Shown in pieces: positions 26,349-32,937 of a stretch of 44,310 nucleotides of DNA. Source of the DNA: Myxococcales bacterium. Lineage in GTDB: Bacteria > Myxococcota_A > Polyangia > Polyangiales > Polyangiaceae. The notes under the pieces were generated by a model. The model was not told the origin of the DNA and did no database searches. It saw only the letters and a program-made list of their open reading frames with translations. The stretch's first letter is position 1. Each line of letters opens with the position of its first letter. Both the position numbers and the translations under genes were made by a program. The DNA is taken from assembly GCA_025355005.1 (NCBI GenBank), contig JANXLV010000056.1, forward strand, positions 1 to 44,310, read 5' to 3'.

Positions 26349-27545
26349 ATGCCGACGTACACGTCGCCTCCGCCGGCCCGTCCCCTTCATCCGATAGCCG
26401 CGTGGCTCATCGATCGAAGCTCCCGGCGCGAACCGCTGGAGTCGCTCTTCGACGGTCTCGCAACGAGGCTCGCTGCACGCGGTGTCGTGGTCTCGCGCAT
26501 GTCCACGAGCATGCCGACGAAGCACCCCGAGGTCTACGTACGCAACGTGGAGTGGAAGGCTCCGGGGCAACTCAACGTGCGCCCGCGCAAGCACGAGATC
26601 GTCGCCTCGCCGGAGTACATGGGCAGCCCTGCGGCGCAGATCTTCGAGGGCGCGTCTTCCATCCGGAAGCGCCTCACTGGCGGCGCCGCGCTCGACCTCC
26701 CGCTCTACGTCGAGCTCGCCGCGGCGGGGGCGACGGACTACTACGCCACCTCGCTCGCCTTCGCGGAGAGTGGCCGCTCGTTCTTCTCGTTCGCCACCGA
26801 CACGGAGAACGGCTTCGACGACGATGCGCTCCAGCTCTTCGACGAGCTCGCGCCGTTCCTCGGGTTGCGACTCGAGATCGACGCTTCTCGCTTCACGCTG
26901 CAGTCGCTCCTCTCCGTGTACCTCGGCGAGAACGCCGCAGCGCGCGTCGTCTCGGGAAGCTTCAGGCGTGGCGGCGGAGAGATCATCCGGTGCGCCATCT
27001 TCTTCTCCGACATGCGCGGCTTCACGAACCTCGCCGATCACTCCTCACCGCTCGATGTCGTGCGCACGCTCGACGACTATTTCGAATGCGTCGCAGGGCC
27101 CGTCGGCAACCACGGCGGCGAGGTGCTCAAGTTCATCGGCGACGCAGTGCTCGCGATCTTCCCGTGCGTTCCGGGCGCGGACGGAAAACCGGACGACGCC
27201 GCCGCATGCAAGCGCGCGCTCGCCACCGCGCGCGAGGCCGTCAAGAACCTCGCTCTCGGGAACGAGGAGCGAGGCAGCGAGCCGCTCGCGCTTGGCATCG
27301 CGCTCCACCTCGGCGACGTGATGTACGGCAACATCGGCGCGCGCGATCGTCTGGATTTCACGGTCATCGGCGCGGCCGTCAACGAAGCGAGCCGCGTCGA
27401 GGGCATTTGCAAGGTCGTGGGCGCGAACATCCTGATGACGCGCGCCTTCCAGGAGGCGCACCCCGACGGCGCCGTGAGCGTCGGCCGGCACGCGCTGAAA
27501 GGCGTGAGCGAGGAGCACGAGCTCTTCACCGTCGATGACGGGTGA
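26349..27545 (+). CDS. Class III adenylyl cyclase domain protein
   Basis: 398 residues. The C-terminal catalytic domain (about 215-395) has both metal-binding aspartates (FFSDMRGFTNLAD and KFIGDAVLAIF), the adenine-selecting Lys and Asp (EVLKFIG and LDFTVIG) and the transition-state Asn/Arg (AAVNEASR). It is therefore likely an active adenylyl, not guanylyl, cyclase. Active class III domains of this type work as homodimers. The N-terminal 200 residues are a soluble sensor-like region of the type often seen before such domains in proteobacteria; the ligand is unknown. No membrane segment is seen. The mobile element begins 18 bases after its stop codon. Confidence 0.9.
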   Translation: MPTYTSPPPARPLHPIAAWLIDRSSRREPLESLFDGLATRLAARGVVVSRMSTSMPTKHPEVYVRNVEWKAPGQLNVRPRKHEIVASPEYMGSPAAQIFEGASSIRKRLTGGAALDLPLYVELAAAGATDYYATSLAFAESGRSFFSFATDTENGFDDDALQLFDELAPFLGLRLEIDASRFTLQSLLSVYLGENAAARVVSGSFRRGGGEIIRCAIFFSDMRGFTNLADHSSPLDVVRTLDDYFECVAGPVGNHGGEVLKFIGDAVLAIFPCVPGADGKPDDAAACKRALATAREAVKNLALGNEERGSEPLALGIALHLGDVMYGNIGARDRLDFTVIGAAVNEASRVEGICKVVGANILMTRAFQEAHPDGAVSVGRHALKGVSEEHELFTVDDG

Positions 27546-27551
27546 AGTCGC

Positions 27552-27917
27552 GTGAGAGGAAGAGCGCCCCCGGCAAGAGTCGAACTTGCGGCCAACGCTT
27601 TAGGAACGGAACGCGTGAGTTGGGAGACTCGCGCCGATCGAGAAAACAAGCCCGATCGTGGCTCCGAGAGGTCCCGAAATCCCACCGGTCAAACGCGGTC
27701 TGTCCACTTTCCGTCCACTTCTGCCGACCGCGCCGAGCTGCTCGAGGCCGCGATCGCGCGCCTCACCAGAGCACTCGTGACAGCCTCCGACGACACGATC
27801 GCGGACCTGGTCGCCGAGCGTCGAGCCATGCGCGCGGAGCTCGAGCAGCTCCACCAGGACGCCGGCGGTGTCGTGCGCCTCGACGAAGAGCGAGCCCGGC
27901 GCACGCCGAAGCGGTAG
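27552..27917 (+). CDS. Displaced C-terminal tail of the integrase (open frame running out of attL)
   Basis: This open frame crosses attL and ends at 27917. The part inside the element encodes 103 residues after the repeat. From about 27721 (DRAELLEAAIARLTRA...) third codon positions are almost all G or C and the protein looks like a helical or coiled-coil segment (AELEQLHQDAGG near its end). Between 27618 and that coding-biased region there is no in-frame ATG, GTG or TTG, so it lacks a convincing start of its own. The frame through attL is the same as the integrase frame through attR, because the 9783-base distance is a multiple of three. In the excised circle it would complete the integrase to 558 residues. 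A small independent gene starting at GTG 27615 is the alternative. Confidence 0.6.
   Translation: MRGRAPPARVELAANALGTERVSWETRADRENKPDRGSERSRNPTGQTRSVHFPSTSADRAELLEAAIARLTRALVTASDDTIADLVAERRAMRAELEQLHQDAGGVVRLDEERARRTPKR
27563..27606. repeat. attL: 44-bp direct repeat (displaced 3' half of tRNA-Arg)
   Basis: Identical over 44 bases to 37346-37389 and diverging at once on both sides (27562/37345 and 27607/37390 differ). It corresponds to tRNA positions 32 (anticodon loop) to 73 plus two bases, without the 5' half, so it is not a functional tRNA. Crossover near the anticodon loop is usual for tyrosine integrases. Confidence 0.92.
27700..27719 (-). promoter_or_regulatory. Candidate integrase arm-type site (left)
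   Basis: Read on the minus strand this is two AGTGGAC units 11 bases apart, one helical turn. It matches 37321-37340 at 18 of 20 positions in inverted orientation. In the excised circle the two copies would flank the attachment core, as integrase or excisionase arm sites do. Confidence 0.5.
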
Positions 27918-27929
27918 GCTGAAAAGGTA

Positions 27930-27961
27930 GCGCCGTGAAGCCCTGGCAGGCGACACGGCGC
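27930..27961. repeat. 8-bp inverted repeat (hairpin)
   Basis: GCGCCGTG (27930-27937) and CACGGCGC (27954-27961) pair perfectly around a 16-nt loop that itself contains a GCC/GGC pairing. It lies between the end of the integrase tail frame and the next gene, where it could end or attenuate transcription; there is no T run after it. Confidence 0.5.
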
Positions 27962-27983
27962 GAGCAACACCGAGGACGAGTCG

Positions 27984-28698
27984 ATGTCACTGAAGTATCA
28001 GTTTAGATCATGGCCGAAGCCGAGCAAGGACGATCTCCGGTGCGTGATCGAGGCGAACGTCGCTTCACTCGTGCGGCAGCTCAACGAGTTGCCATCCAAC
28101 GAACGTGATGCGGAGGTCGCGCGAGTCGTGGCGGCGTCTTTGGGAGGTGACGAAGGGGCCGAGTGCGGACGATCAGGATCGCTTCGCGCTCGCTGCCGTG
28201 CGGCGCCGCTTCGCACGCGCCAGGGCGGAACCGCCGAGCGAGTCGGATGGTGGCGACTTCGAGATCGATGCGACGATGACCGAGGAAGAAATCAGGCTGA
28301 ATGGCCCCGCGAGCTTGGAGCCGATCTCGTGCGCAACGTCGCCGGACGCGAGTGTCGAAGTCGAGCGGCTCACGCGGCGATTCGCAAAGGCGCGGGACGT
28401 TCACGATGCAGAAGCGCTAGCGACCATACTCTCAATCAAGCTTCGTCACGACGTGACCCTCGTGCAGGCCCAAGCTCTTATTGCCGCGGTTCGGCGCGCA
28501 CCTGGAAGACCGCCGAAGGGGACACCACGAGGCCCGTCTCTGAACGAGGCCATCGCAAATGTCCTTCCTGAAGCAGTCGAGGCAGGCACGGTGAGGAAGA
28601 GCCTCAACCGCCGAAAGCCCCGTGAGCAGGTGCTCAAACGTTCTGCGGGAAAATCGTCCTCGGCCGTTCGTGTCGTGCGTAGCGCAAAGCCGCAGTAG
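27984..28698 (+). pseudogene. Hypothetical element protein gene, apparently frameshifted at a G4 run
   Basis: Two open frames join into one plausible protein of about 237 residues. Frame A starts at ATG 27984 (MSLKYQFRSWPKPSKDD) and is coding-like up to GGDE near 28154. From 28156 the coding-like sequence continues one base on in frame B (GPSADDQDRFALAAVRRR...) to the stop at 28696-28698. The switch falls exactly at GGGG (28155-28158): with three Gs the protein is continuous. This may be a real mutation, a sequencing error or, less likely, programmed frameshifting. The C-terminal part is basic (LNRRKPREQVLKRS), with a short segment like RAPGRPPKGTPRGPS, suggesting nucleic-acid binding. Not recognised further. 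It is the first gene inside the element after the integrase tail. Confidence 0.6.
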
Positions 28699-28713
28699 TT
28701 TCAGCGCGCTGGA

Positions 28714-28748
28714 AATTGGGGACAGCAATTGGGGACGTGTCCCCATTT
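28714..28748. promoter_or_regulatory. Repeated and inverted AATTGGGGAC sites (operator or terminator)
   Basis: AATTGGGGAC occurs twice in direct orientation (28714-28723, 28727-28736). The second copy also forms a stem with TCCCCATTT (28740-28748), 8 of 9 pairs around the loop CGTG, followed by a T-rich run. A further partial GTCCC lies at 28752-28756. It is 45 bases upstream of the small HTH gene, so it may be its operator; the hairpin plus T run could equally end the preceding gene's transcript. Confidence 0.5.
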
Positions 28749-28792
28749 TATGTCCCTTTTTGTTGGTGGTGAACGCGTGTCACTTGTTGGGA

Positions 28793-28981
28793 ATGCATCA
28801 ACACCGTGCACCAATCACCGACGAAGACGTTCAGCGCGAAGCTGAAGCCGAAGACCTAGATCCTCGCACCGTCGTGCGCGCCCTAGCTGGCCTGCCCGTC
28901 CGTGGCCGCGCAGGGAAGCGGGCGTCGCGTGCCGTCGCTGCGCTGCGACAGCCATCGTCCGATCCCCCGCGCGCAGCGTGA
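28793..28981 (+). CDS. Small helix-turn-helix protein
   Basis: 62 residues. The segment ITDEDVQREAEAEDLDPRTVVRALAGLP reads as a compact helix-turn-helix with DPRTV at the start of the recognition helix, followed by VRGRAGKRASRAVAAL. This fits a small phage-type repressor or activator. No clear ribosome site is seen before ATG 28793. It lies just after the repeated AATTGGGGAC sites, which could be its target. Its stop is followed by a chain of tightly spaced genes ending at 33632, probably one transcript. Confidence 0.6.
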   Translation: MHQHRAPITDEDVQREAEAEDLDPRTVVRALAGLPVRGRAGKRASRAVAALRQPSSDPPRAA

Positions 28982-29004
28982 CGAAGAAGGCGAGGACGAC
29001 GCCC

Positions 29005-29307
29005 ATGCAACGCAAGCTCAAACCGCGCGCGACAGCCGCGCTCAACATCATGCCGGTGATGGTGTCCGATCGCACGTGCGCGGCCCTCTTCGGCATCGAA
29101 CCGCGCGACCTCCGCGAGAAGATCGCGCCGCATGTGCCTCACGCCGTGATCGGGCGACGCGTCGTGATGCGAGTCGAGCATGTGCTCGCGTACCTCGATG
29201 GGCTCGCGTCGCCGGAACGTGCGGGTTCACGTGAGCCCGCACGTTCAGACGGCGCGACGACAACCGACGATTTGCTCGCGCGCATCGGTCGCAGGAGAAC
29301 GGCATGA
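29005..29307 (+). CDS. Excisionase-like (MerR/HTH_17-type) DNA-binding protein
   Basis: 100 residues from ATG 29005, which has GAGGA eight bases upstream. GTG 28978 is in frame, overlaps the previous stop by 4 nt and would add nine residues. The core VSDRTCAALFGIEPRDLREKI, then IGRRVVMRVEHVLAYLDGL, matches the winged-helix pattern of excisionases and AlpA-like regulators: the helix-turn-helix, then the GRR(V/R) wing and a final helix. In an integrative element the likely role is directionality factor or regulator. It is followed by a 4-nt overlap (ATGA) with the next gene. Confidence 0.65.
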   Translation: MQRKLKPRATAALNIMPVMVSDRTCAALFGIEPRDLREKIAPHVPHAVIGRRVVMRVEHVLAYLDGLASPERAGSREPARSDGATTTDDLLARIGRRRTA

Positions 29308-29534
29308 ACGACCACACGCTCTTCGTGCTCGTCGCCCTCGGACTTCTCCACCCCAAGCGCATCGACCGACGCGGGATGATCGACGCGCACCGTGACGTGC
29401 TCGACCTCCTCGAACGCGAAGCGCAACACCGCTGGCCTCTGAGTCGGCGGTTCGTGATCCGCACGGTGCTTGCGACCATCGCAGGCGCCGAGCTCCGCGC
29501 GTGGGACCTCCGGACGCGGGGAGACTCGCAGTGA
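29304..29534 (+). CDS. Hypothetical small protein
   Basis: 76 residues, not recognised. It starts at ATG 29304, overlapping the previous stop by 4 nt, behind the good ribosome site AGGAGA (from 29290). The sequence has a hydrophobic N-terminus (LFVLVALGLLHPKR) and helical remainder with several Arg. It ends in a 4-nt GTGA overlap with the next gene. Its position between the excisionase-like gene and the primase suggests an early, replication- or regulation-linked role, which is inference only. Confidence 0.65.
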   Translation: MNDHTLFVLVALGLLHPKRIDRRGMIDAHRDVLDLLEREAQHRWPLSRRFVIRTVLATIAGAELRAWDLRTRGDSQ

Positions 29535-29833
29535 ACGCGGCGCAGCTCGACGAACGCGCCGAAGAAGTTGTAGCGCGAGCTCGCGGACAGCTCGTTCCAA
29601 CATGCCACGGAGACATCCTCTTTGCGCTGGAGGATGACCCGGTGCAATCGGTTCCACGCAAGCCGGCGATCGTACTGCTCGAGGCGCTCGGTCTCTCTGG
29701 CACGATTCGCGAGATCGACTCAGGGCGCGCCATTCGCGCCGCTTCGTGGTTCCCGATCGTCATCATCCTTGGCGGCCACGCGCGCCTCACGTGGATTCAG
29801 ACGCACGTGCTCTCTCCCGGTGGCGTCGCGTGA
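29531..29833 (+). CDS. Hypothetical protein upstream of the primase
   Basis: 100 residues from GTG 29531, overlapping the previous stop by 4 nt. It is not recognised. The sequence is alternately helical (AQLDERAEEVVARARGQL) and beta-like (AASWFPIVIILGGHARLTWI), and it looks like a small globular protein. It ends in a 4-nt GTGA overlap with the primase-helicase gene, so the two are probably made together. Confidence 0.65.
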   Translation: MNAAQLDERAEEVVARARGQLVPTCHGDILFALEDDPVQSVPRKPAIVLLEALGLSGTIREIDSGRAIRAASWFPIVIILGGHARLTWIQTHVLSPGGVA

Positions 29834-31413
29834 ACGAGGACGCGGACGACATGCCCGGCGACGGTTTCTTCGACGGACCGTCGCACTTCAAGTGCACCGA
29901 CACGGGCAACGCTGAACGCCTGGTGGATGCGCACGGCAAGAACATCAGGTACTGCGGCGAGTGGGAAGAGTGGCTCGACTTCGATAGCGCACGGTGGGCA
30001 CTTGATCTTCGCGGCCGCGTACAGCATCGCGCGAAGCTCACCGTGCGCGCCATCTACGCCGAGGCCGCACGTTGCAAGAACGAGGGCGCACGTAAGGCGC
30101 TGGCCGGATGGGCGCACACGAGCGAGTCACGCAAGGCGCGAAGCGCGATGGTGGCATGCGCGCAGAGCGAGCCGGCGATCGCGATCCATCACAAGGACCT
30201 CGACCGGCACCCGTGGCTCTTCAACGTGCTCAACGGCACGATCGATTTGCGCACTGGGAAGATCCGTGCGCACCGACGAGAGGATCTGCTCACGAAGCTC
30301 TCGCCGCTGACCTACGACCCCGACGCAAAGGCGGAGCGGTGGGAGAGGTTTCTCGCGGAGGTCCTGCCCGACCCCGAAGTGCGCCTCTTCGTCCAGCGTT
30401 TTGCTGGCTGCTGTCTATCGGGCGACGTGAGCGATCGGAAGTTCGTCTTCCTGTCGGGTACTGGACGGAACGGGAAGAGCGTCTTCGTGAAGACGCTGCG
30501 TGCCGTGTTGGGCGAGTACGGCATCATCGGCGCGCCCGATCTTCTCATGGCGAAGAAGGAGCAGACCCACCCCGCGGAGCTTGCCGATCTCTTCGGAGCT
30601 CGGCTCGTGTCCTGCCAGGAGGTGCCGAAGGGGCGCACGCTGAACGAGCAGCGCGTGAAGGAGCTCACCGGCGACGAGGGAGCAATCAAGGCGAGGCGCA
30701 TGAACGAGAACTGGTGGGAGATCGCTCCCGAGTGCAAGTTCATCATCGTCGGCAACCATCCGCCGCGCGTGACCGACGACACGGACAGCATCTGGGACCG
30801 CATGTGCAAGGTGGACTTCGGGGTCCGCATCGCAGAGGACGCCGTGGACAAGTCGCTCTTCACGAAGCTCTCCACCGAGCTCGCGGGCATCCTGGCGTGG
30901 GCCGTGCGCGGGTGTCTCGACTGGCAGCGTCATGGGCTACCGGCACCGAAGGCCGTGGCCGCAGCGACGAGCCGCTACCGTGGCGAGGAGGATATCGCGG
31001 GTCGCTTCCTTGCGGACTGCTGCTCCTTCCACCCGGACGCGCGCGCCACCGTGAAGCAGATCGTCGACGCCGCCGCGGAGTGGTGCAAGGCGAACGGCGA
31101 GCGTGACATGGCCCGCAAGGCGCTGGCGGAACGCCTCTCGCGAGAGGGGTGTTTTGAGGCGAGGACGAACAAGGCCCGCGGATGGCGCGGTGTGCGGCTC
31201 TTGGAACCACACGAAATCAAAGCGAGAGACGAGGCCGGTGACGAAGTGACAAGAGGTGACGCTGATAGCGGGGTCCTTCTCACGAGAGCAGGGAATATGG
31301 CTCCTATACCGCTAGTGACGTCACCTCCTGTCACTCTGTCACTTCTCGGTGGTGGCGAGGGCGACGGTGAACGCTTCTACGAGTCCTCCGACTTCGTGGA
31401 GGTGCCCTCGTGA
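29830..31413 (+). CDS. P4-family primase-helicase (D5-like N-terminus, superfamily 3 helicase)
   Basis: 527 residues. This is the replication initiator/helicase type found in P4-like satellites, PICIs and phages. The D5-like region includes HPWLFNVLNGTIDLRTGKI and HRREDLLTKLSPLTYDP. The superfamily 3 helicase has Walker A LSGTGRNGKSVFVKTL near 208-220, a Walker B-like ARLVSCQEVPKG, and the sensor/motif C block FIIVGNHPPRVTDDTDSIW. No zinc-binding or Toprim primase domain is visible N-terminally, so it may be mainly a helicase/origin binder. The start GTG 29830 overlaps the previous stop by 4 nt. The last 70 residues are low in family signal and are encoded by DNA that carries the GTGAC repeat cluster described separately. 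Confidence 0.85.
   Translation: MNEDADDMPGDGFFDGPSHFKCTDTGNAERLVDAHGKNIRYCGEWEEWLDFDSARWALDLRGRVQHRAKLTVRAIYAEAARCKNEGARKALAGWAHTSESRKARSAMVACAQSEPAIAIHHKDLDRHPWLFNVLNGTIDLRTGKIRAHRREDLLTKLSPLTYDPDAKAERWERFLAEVLPDPEVRLFVQRFAGCCLSGDVSDRKFVFLSGTGRNGKSVFVKTLRAVLGEYGIIGAPDLLMAKKEQTHPAELADLFGARLVSCQEVPKGRTLNEQRVKELTGDEGAIKARRMNENWWEIAPECKFIIVGNHPPRVTDDTDSIWDRMCKVDFGVRIAEDAVDKSLFTKLSTELAGILAWAVRGCLDWQRHGLPAPKAVAAATSRYRGEEDIAGRFLADCCSFHPDARATVKQIVDAAAEWCKANGERDMARKALAERLSREGCFEARTNKARGWRGVRLLEPHEIKARDEAGDEVTRGDADSGVLLTRAGNMAPIPLVTSPPVTLSLLGGGEGDGERFYESSDFVEVPS
31237..31343. repeat. Mirror-image GTGAC/GTCAC iterons: candidate replication origin
   Basis: GTGAC occurs at 31238, 31246 and 31256 (steps 8 and 10), and its complement GTCAC at 31320, 31330 and 31338 (steps 10 and 8). 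The two 24-base blocks (31237-31260, 31320-31343) are inverted repeats matching at 20 of 24 positions. A seventh unit (31315-31319) makes the perfect palindrome GTGACGTCAC with the first right-hand unit. The 54 bases before that unit are somewhat richer in A+T than their surroundings. Origins with iteron sets flanking an AT-richer stretch beside the initiator gene are known in SaPI/PICI satellites; P4 alpha also binds short GGTGA-type iterons. Confidence 0.6.
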
Positions 31414-31682
31414 CCGTGCACCATGGGGCTTGTTCGTCCTGGGTCAACGTCGCTCGGTGGCGGCGCCTTCGCGGGGTGCACCCGGCCCAGGCAACAGTGT
31501 GGGGTTCTTCGAGACCCAGGGGCGTCGACTTTCGCGCGAACGTGCGTGTCCTGGATTCTTTCCTCACTTCGGCCCTCGCGGACGCGAAGCTCTCCCGCAA
31601 GGAGGCCTCAGAGTGCGAGGCGATCGCCGGCATGCCGATCCGCGACCGACGCGAGTACGCCCCGCCCAGGAGGTCGCATTGA
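31410..31682 (+). CDS. Hypothetical protein between primase and sigma-like gene
   Basis: 90 residues from GTG 31410, a 4-nt overlap with the primase stop; the stop codon is followed directly by the next start (TGATG). It is not recognised. The C-terminal half (VLDSFLTSALADAKLSRKEA) is convincingly helical, while the N-terminal half is less protein-like, and two other frames are open here as well. The stop-start overlaps on both sides are the main support. Confidence 0.5.
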   Translation: MTVHHGACSSWVNVARWRRLRGVHPAQATVWGSSRPRGVDFRANVRVLDSFLTSALADAKLSRKEASECEAIAGMPIRDRREYAPPRRSH

Positions 31683-32386
31683 TGGCCGTCCACCTTCCGA
31701 TGCTGGCACCTGTCGCGCCCGCACGACCTCGGACGCGCGCCGAGTGCGTCGACAGCGAGCGACCTTGCCCATTCGTATCCTGCCGCTACCACCTGGCGAT
31801 CGACGTCGACCCGGCGACCGGTGAGATCGTCGCAGAGCGCGAGCTCGAGGGCCTCACCGAGACGTGTGTCCTCGACGTGGCCGATCGCGACGGCGCGAGC
31901 CTGGACGTCGTGGGTGCGGCCATTGGAAGCGACCGCACAACGTTGCAGAAGACGGAACAACGTGCGCTCGAGCGCCTCTCGCGCCGTGCCGTGGCCCGCA
32001 ACGTGCTCGTCCAGTTCCTGGAGCCTGGCCCGCGCTACCGCGTCGACCGTCGCCCGAAGGAGCGCCCCGTCGCGTATCACGTGATACGCGACGGGGAGAT
32101 CGTCGACGCCGAGGAGCTGGCGGCGCTCGACGCCCTGGCGGAGCTCGCGGACGAGGCACACGCCACGCTCGGAGGCTTCTTTCACTCCGACGCATCGGCG
32201 TGCGCACTGGTGCATCGCATCCTGACGAAGCGAGAGCACGACCGGGAAGCATCACCGAGTGGCCCGCGTGAGAGCGACGACGAGGCGCACGCCGGCGACG
32301 CAGAGCCCGACGCCTACGCCGAGCAGCCCGACGCAGCGGACCCGTACGCGGTCCCGGACGAACGCGAGATCTACGACGACGAGTGA
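31682..32386 (+). CDS. Sigma-70 region 4-like helix-turn-helix regulator
   Basis: 234 residues. The opening ERPCPFVSCRYHLAIDVDP with paired cysteines, the centre ETCVLDVADRDGASLDVVGAA and then RTTLQKTEQRALERLSRR follow the pattern of a widespread phage and island protein type annotated as sigma-factor-like. In such proteins a region-4-type helix-turn-helix follows the LDVAD segment, here roughly residues 65-110. The acidic C-terminal 40 residues (ESDDEAHAGDAEPD...) are low-complexity. The start ATG 31682 shares a base with the preceding stop and has an excellent ribosome site, AGGAGGT, seven bases upstream. A role in switching on later genes of the element is inference. Confidence 0.7.
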   Translation: MAVHLPMLAPVAPARPRTRAECVDSERPCPFVSCRYHLAIDVDPATGEIVAERELEGLTETCVLDVADRDGASLDVVGAAIGSDRTTLQKTEQRALERLSRRAVARNVLVQFLEPGPRYRVDRRPKERPVAYHVIRDGEIVDAEELAALDALAELADEAHATLGGFFHSDASACALVHRILTKREHDREASPSGPRESDDEAHAGDAEPDAYAEQPDAADPYAVPDEREIYDDE

Positions 32387-32424
32387 CCCGGGCAATCCCG
32401 CCCACCGACAAGGAGACGCATCGA

Positions 32425-32937
32425 ATGAAAATTGTTTTCGGACCGCCACAAGCAATCCCCACCAACCGCGCGCACGCGCAGAACGAGAAGAACATGCAGC
32501 CACGAACCAAGCTCCTCACCGGCCACGAGCGAGACCAGATGGATCGCGCGATGGGCATCAAGACGCACAACGGCGTGAAGAACGGCACGCAGGCCGACGG
32601 AACGTTCCTGATGTCACACACGGCCGTCGATGACGATTACCTCACCCCCGAAGGAAGAATGCGTCGCTACATGCCCGGCGGTCCGAGCGGCACGTCTGCG
32701 AACGAAGAGAACGGAACAAACCGGACGAGGCAGTATGCGCCGCCCTCGCCATCGCATGACAAGCCCGACCCGGAACCGAAGAGGAGCGCCGCCGGCGTGC
32801 CGCTGCTCAGCGGCCGCGAACGCGAAGCCATGGATCGCGGGATGGGCATTCGGTCACACGAGCAGCTCGGCGCGCAGAGAGACGGCACGTTCCGTCTGTC
32901 GTGCGCTTACGGCGTGACGGCAGGAGCTGCAAAATGA
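32425..32937 (+). CDS. Hypothetical protein with an internal duplicated motif
   Basis: 170 residues. Two copies of a roughly 35-residue motif are visible: LLTGHERDQMDRAMGIKTH...ADGTFLMSHT at 30-66 and LLSGREREAMDRGMGIRSH...RDGTFRLSCA at 127-161, joined by a Pro/Ser/Asn-rich linker. The function is not recognised; a small multi-copy structural or binding protein is possible. ATG 32425 has AAGGAG nine bases upstream. GTG 32383 overlaps the previous stop by 4 nt and is in frame, so both starts could be used. The gene ends in a 4-nt overlap with the next one. Confidence 0.65.
   Translation: MKIVFGPPQAIPTNRAHAQNEKNMQPRTKLLTGHERDQMDRAMGIKTHNGVKNGTQADGTFLMSHTAVDDDYLTPEGRMRRYMPGGPSGTSANEENGTNRTRQYAPPSPSHDKPDPEPKRSAAGVPLLSGREREAMDRGMGIRSHEQLGAQRDGTFRLSCAYGVTAGAAK

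Noticed and set aside
27563..27606. Possible second tRNA-Arg gene
   Set aside because: Only positions 32-73 of the tRNA are present; the 5' half is missing, so this is the attL remnant.
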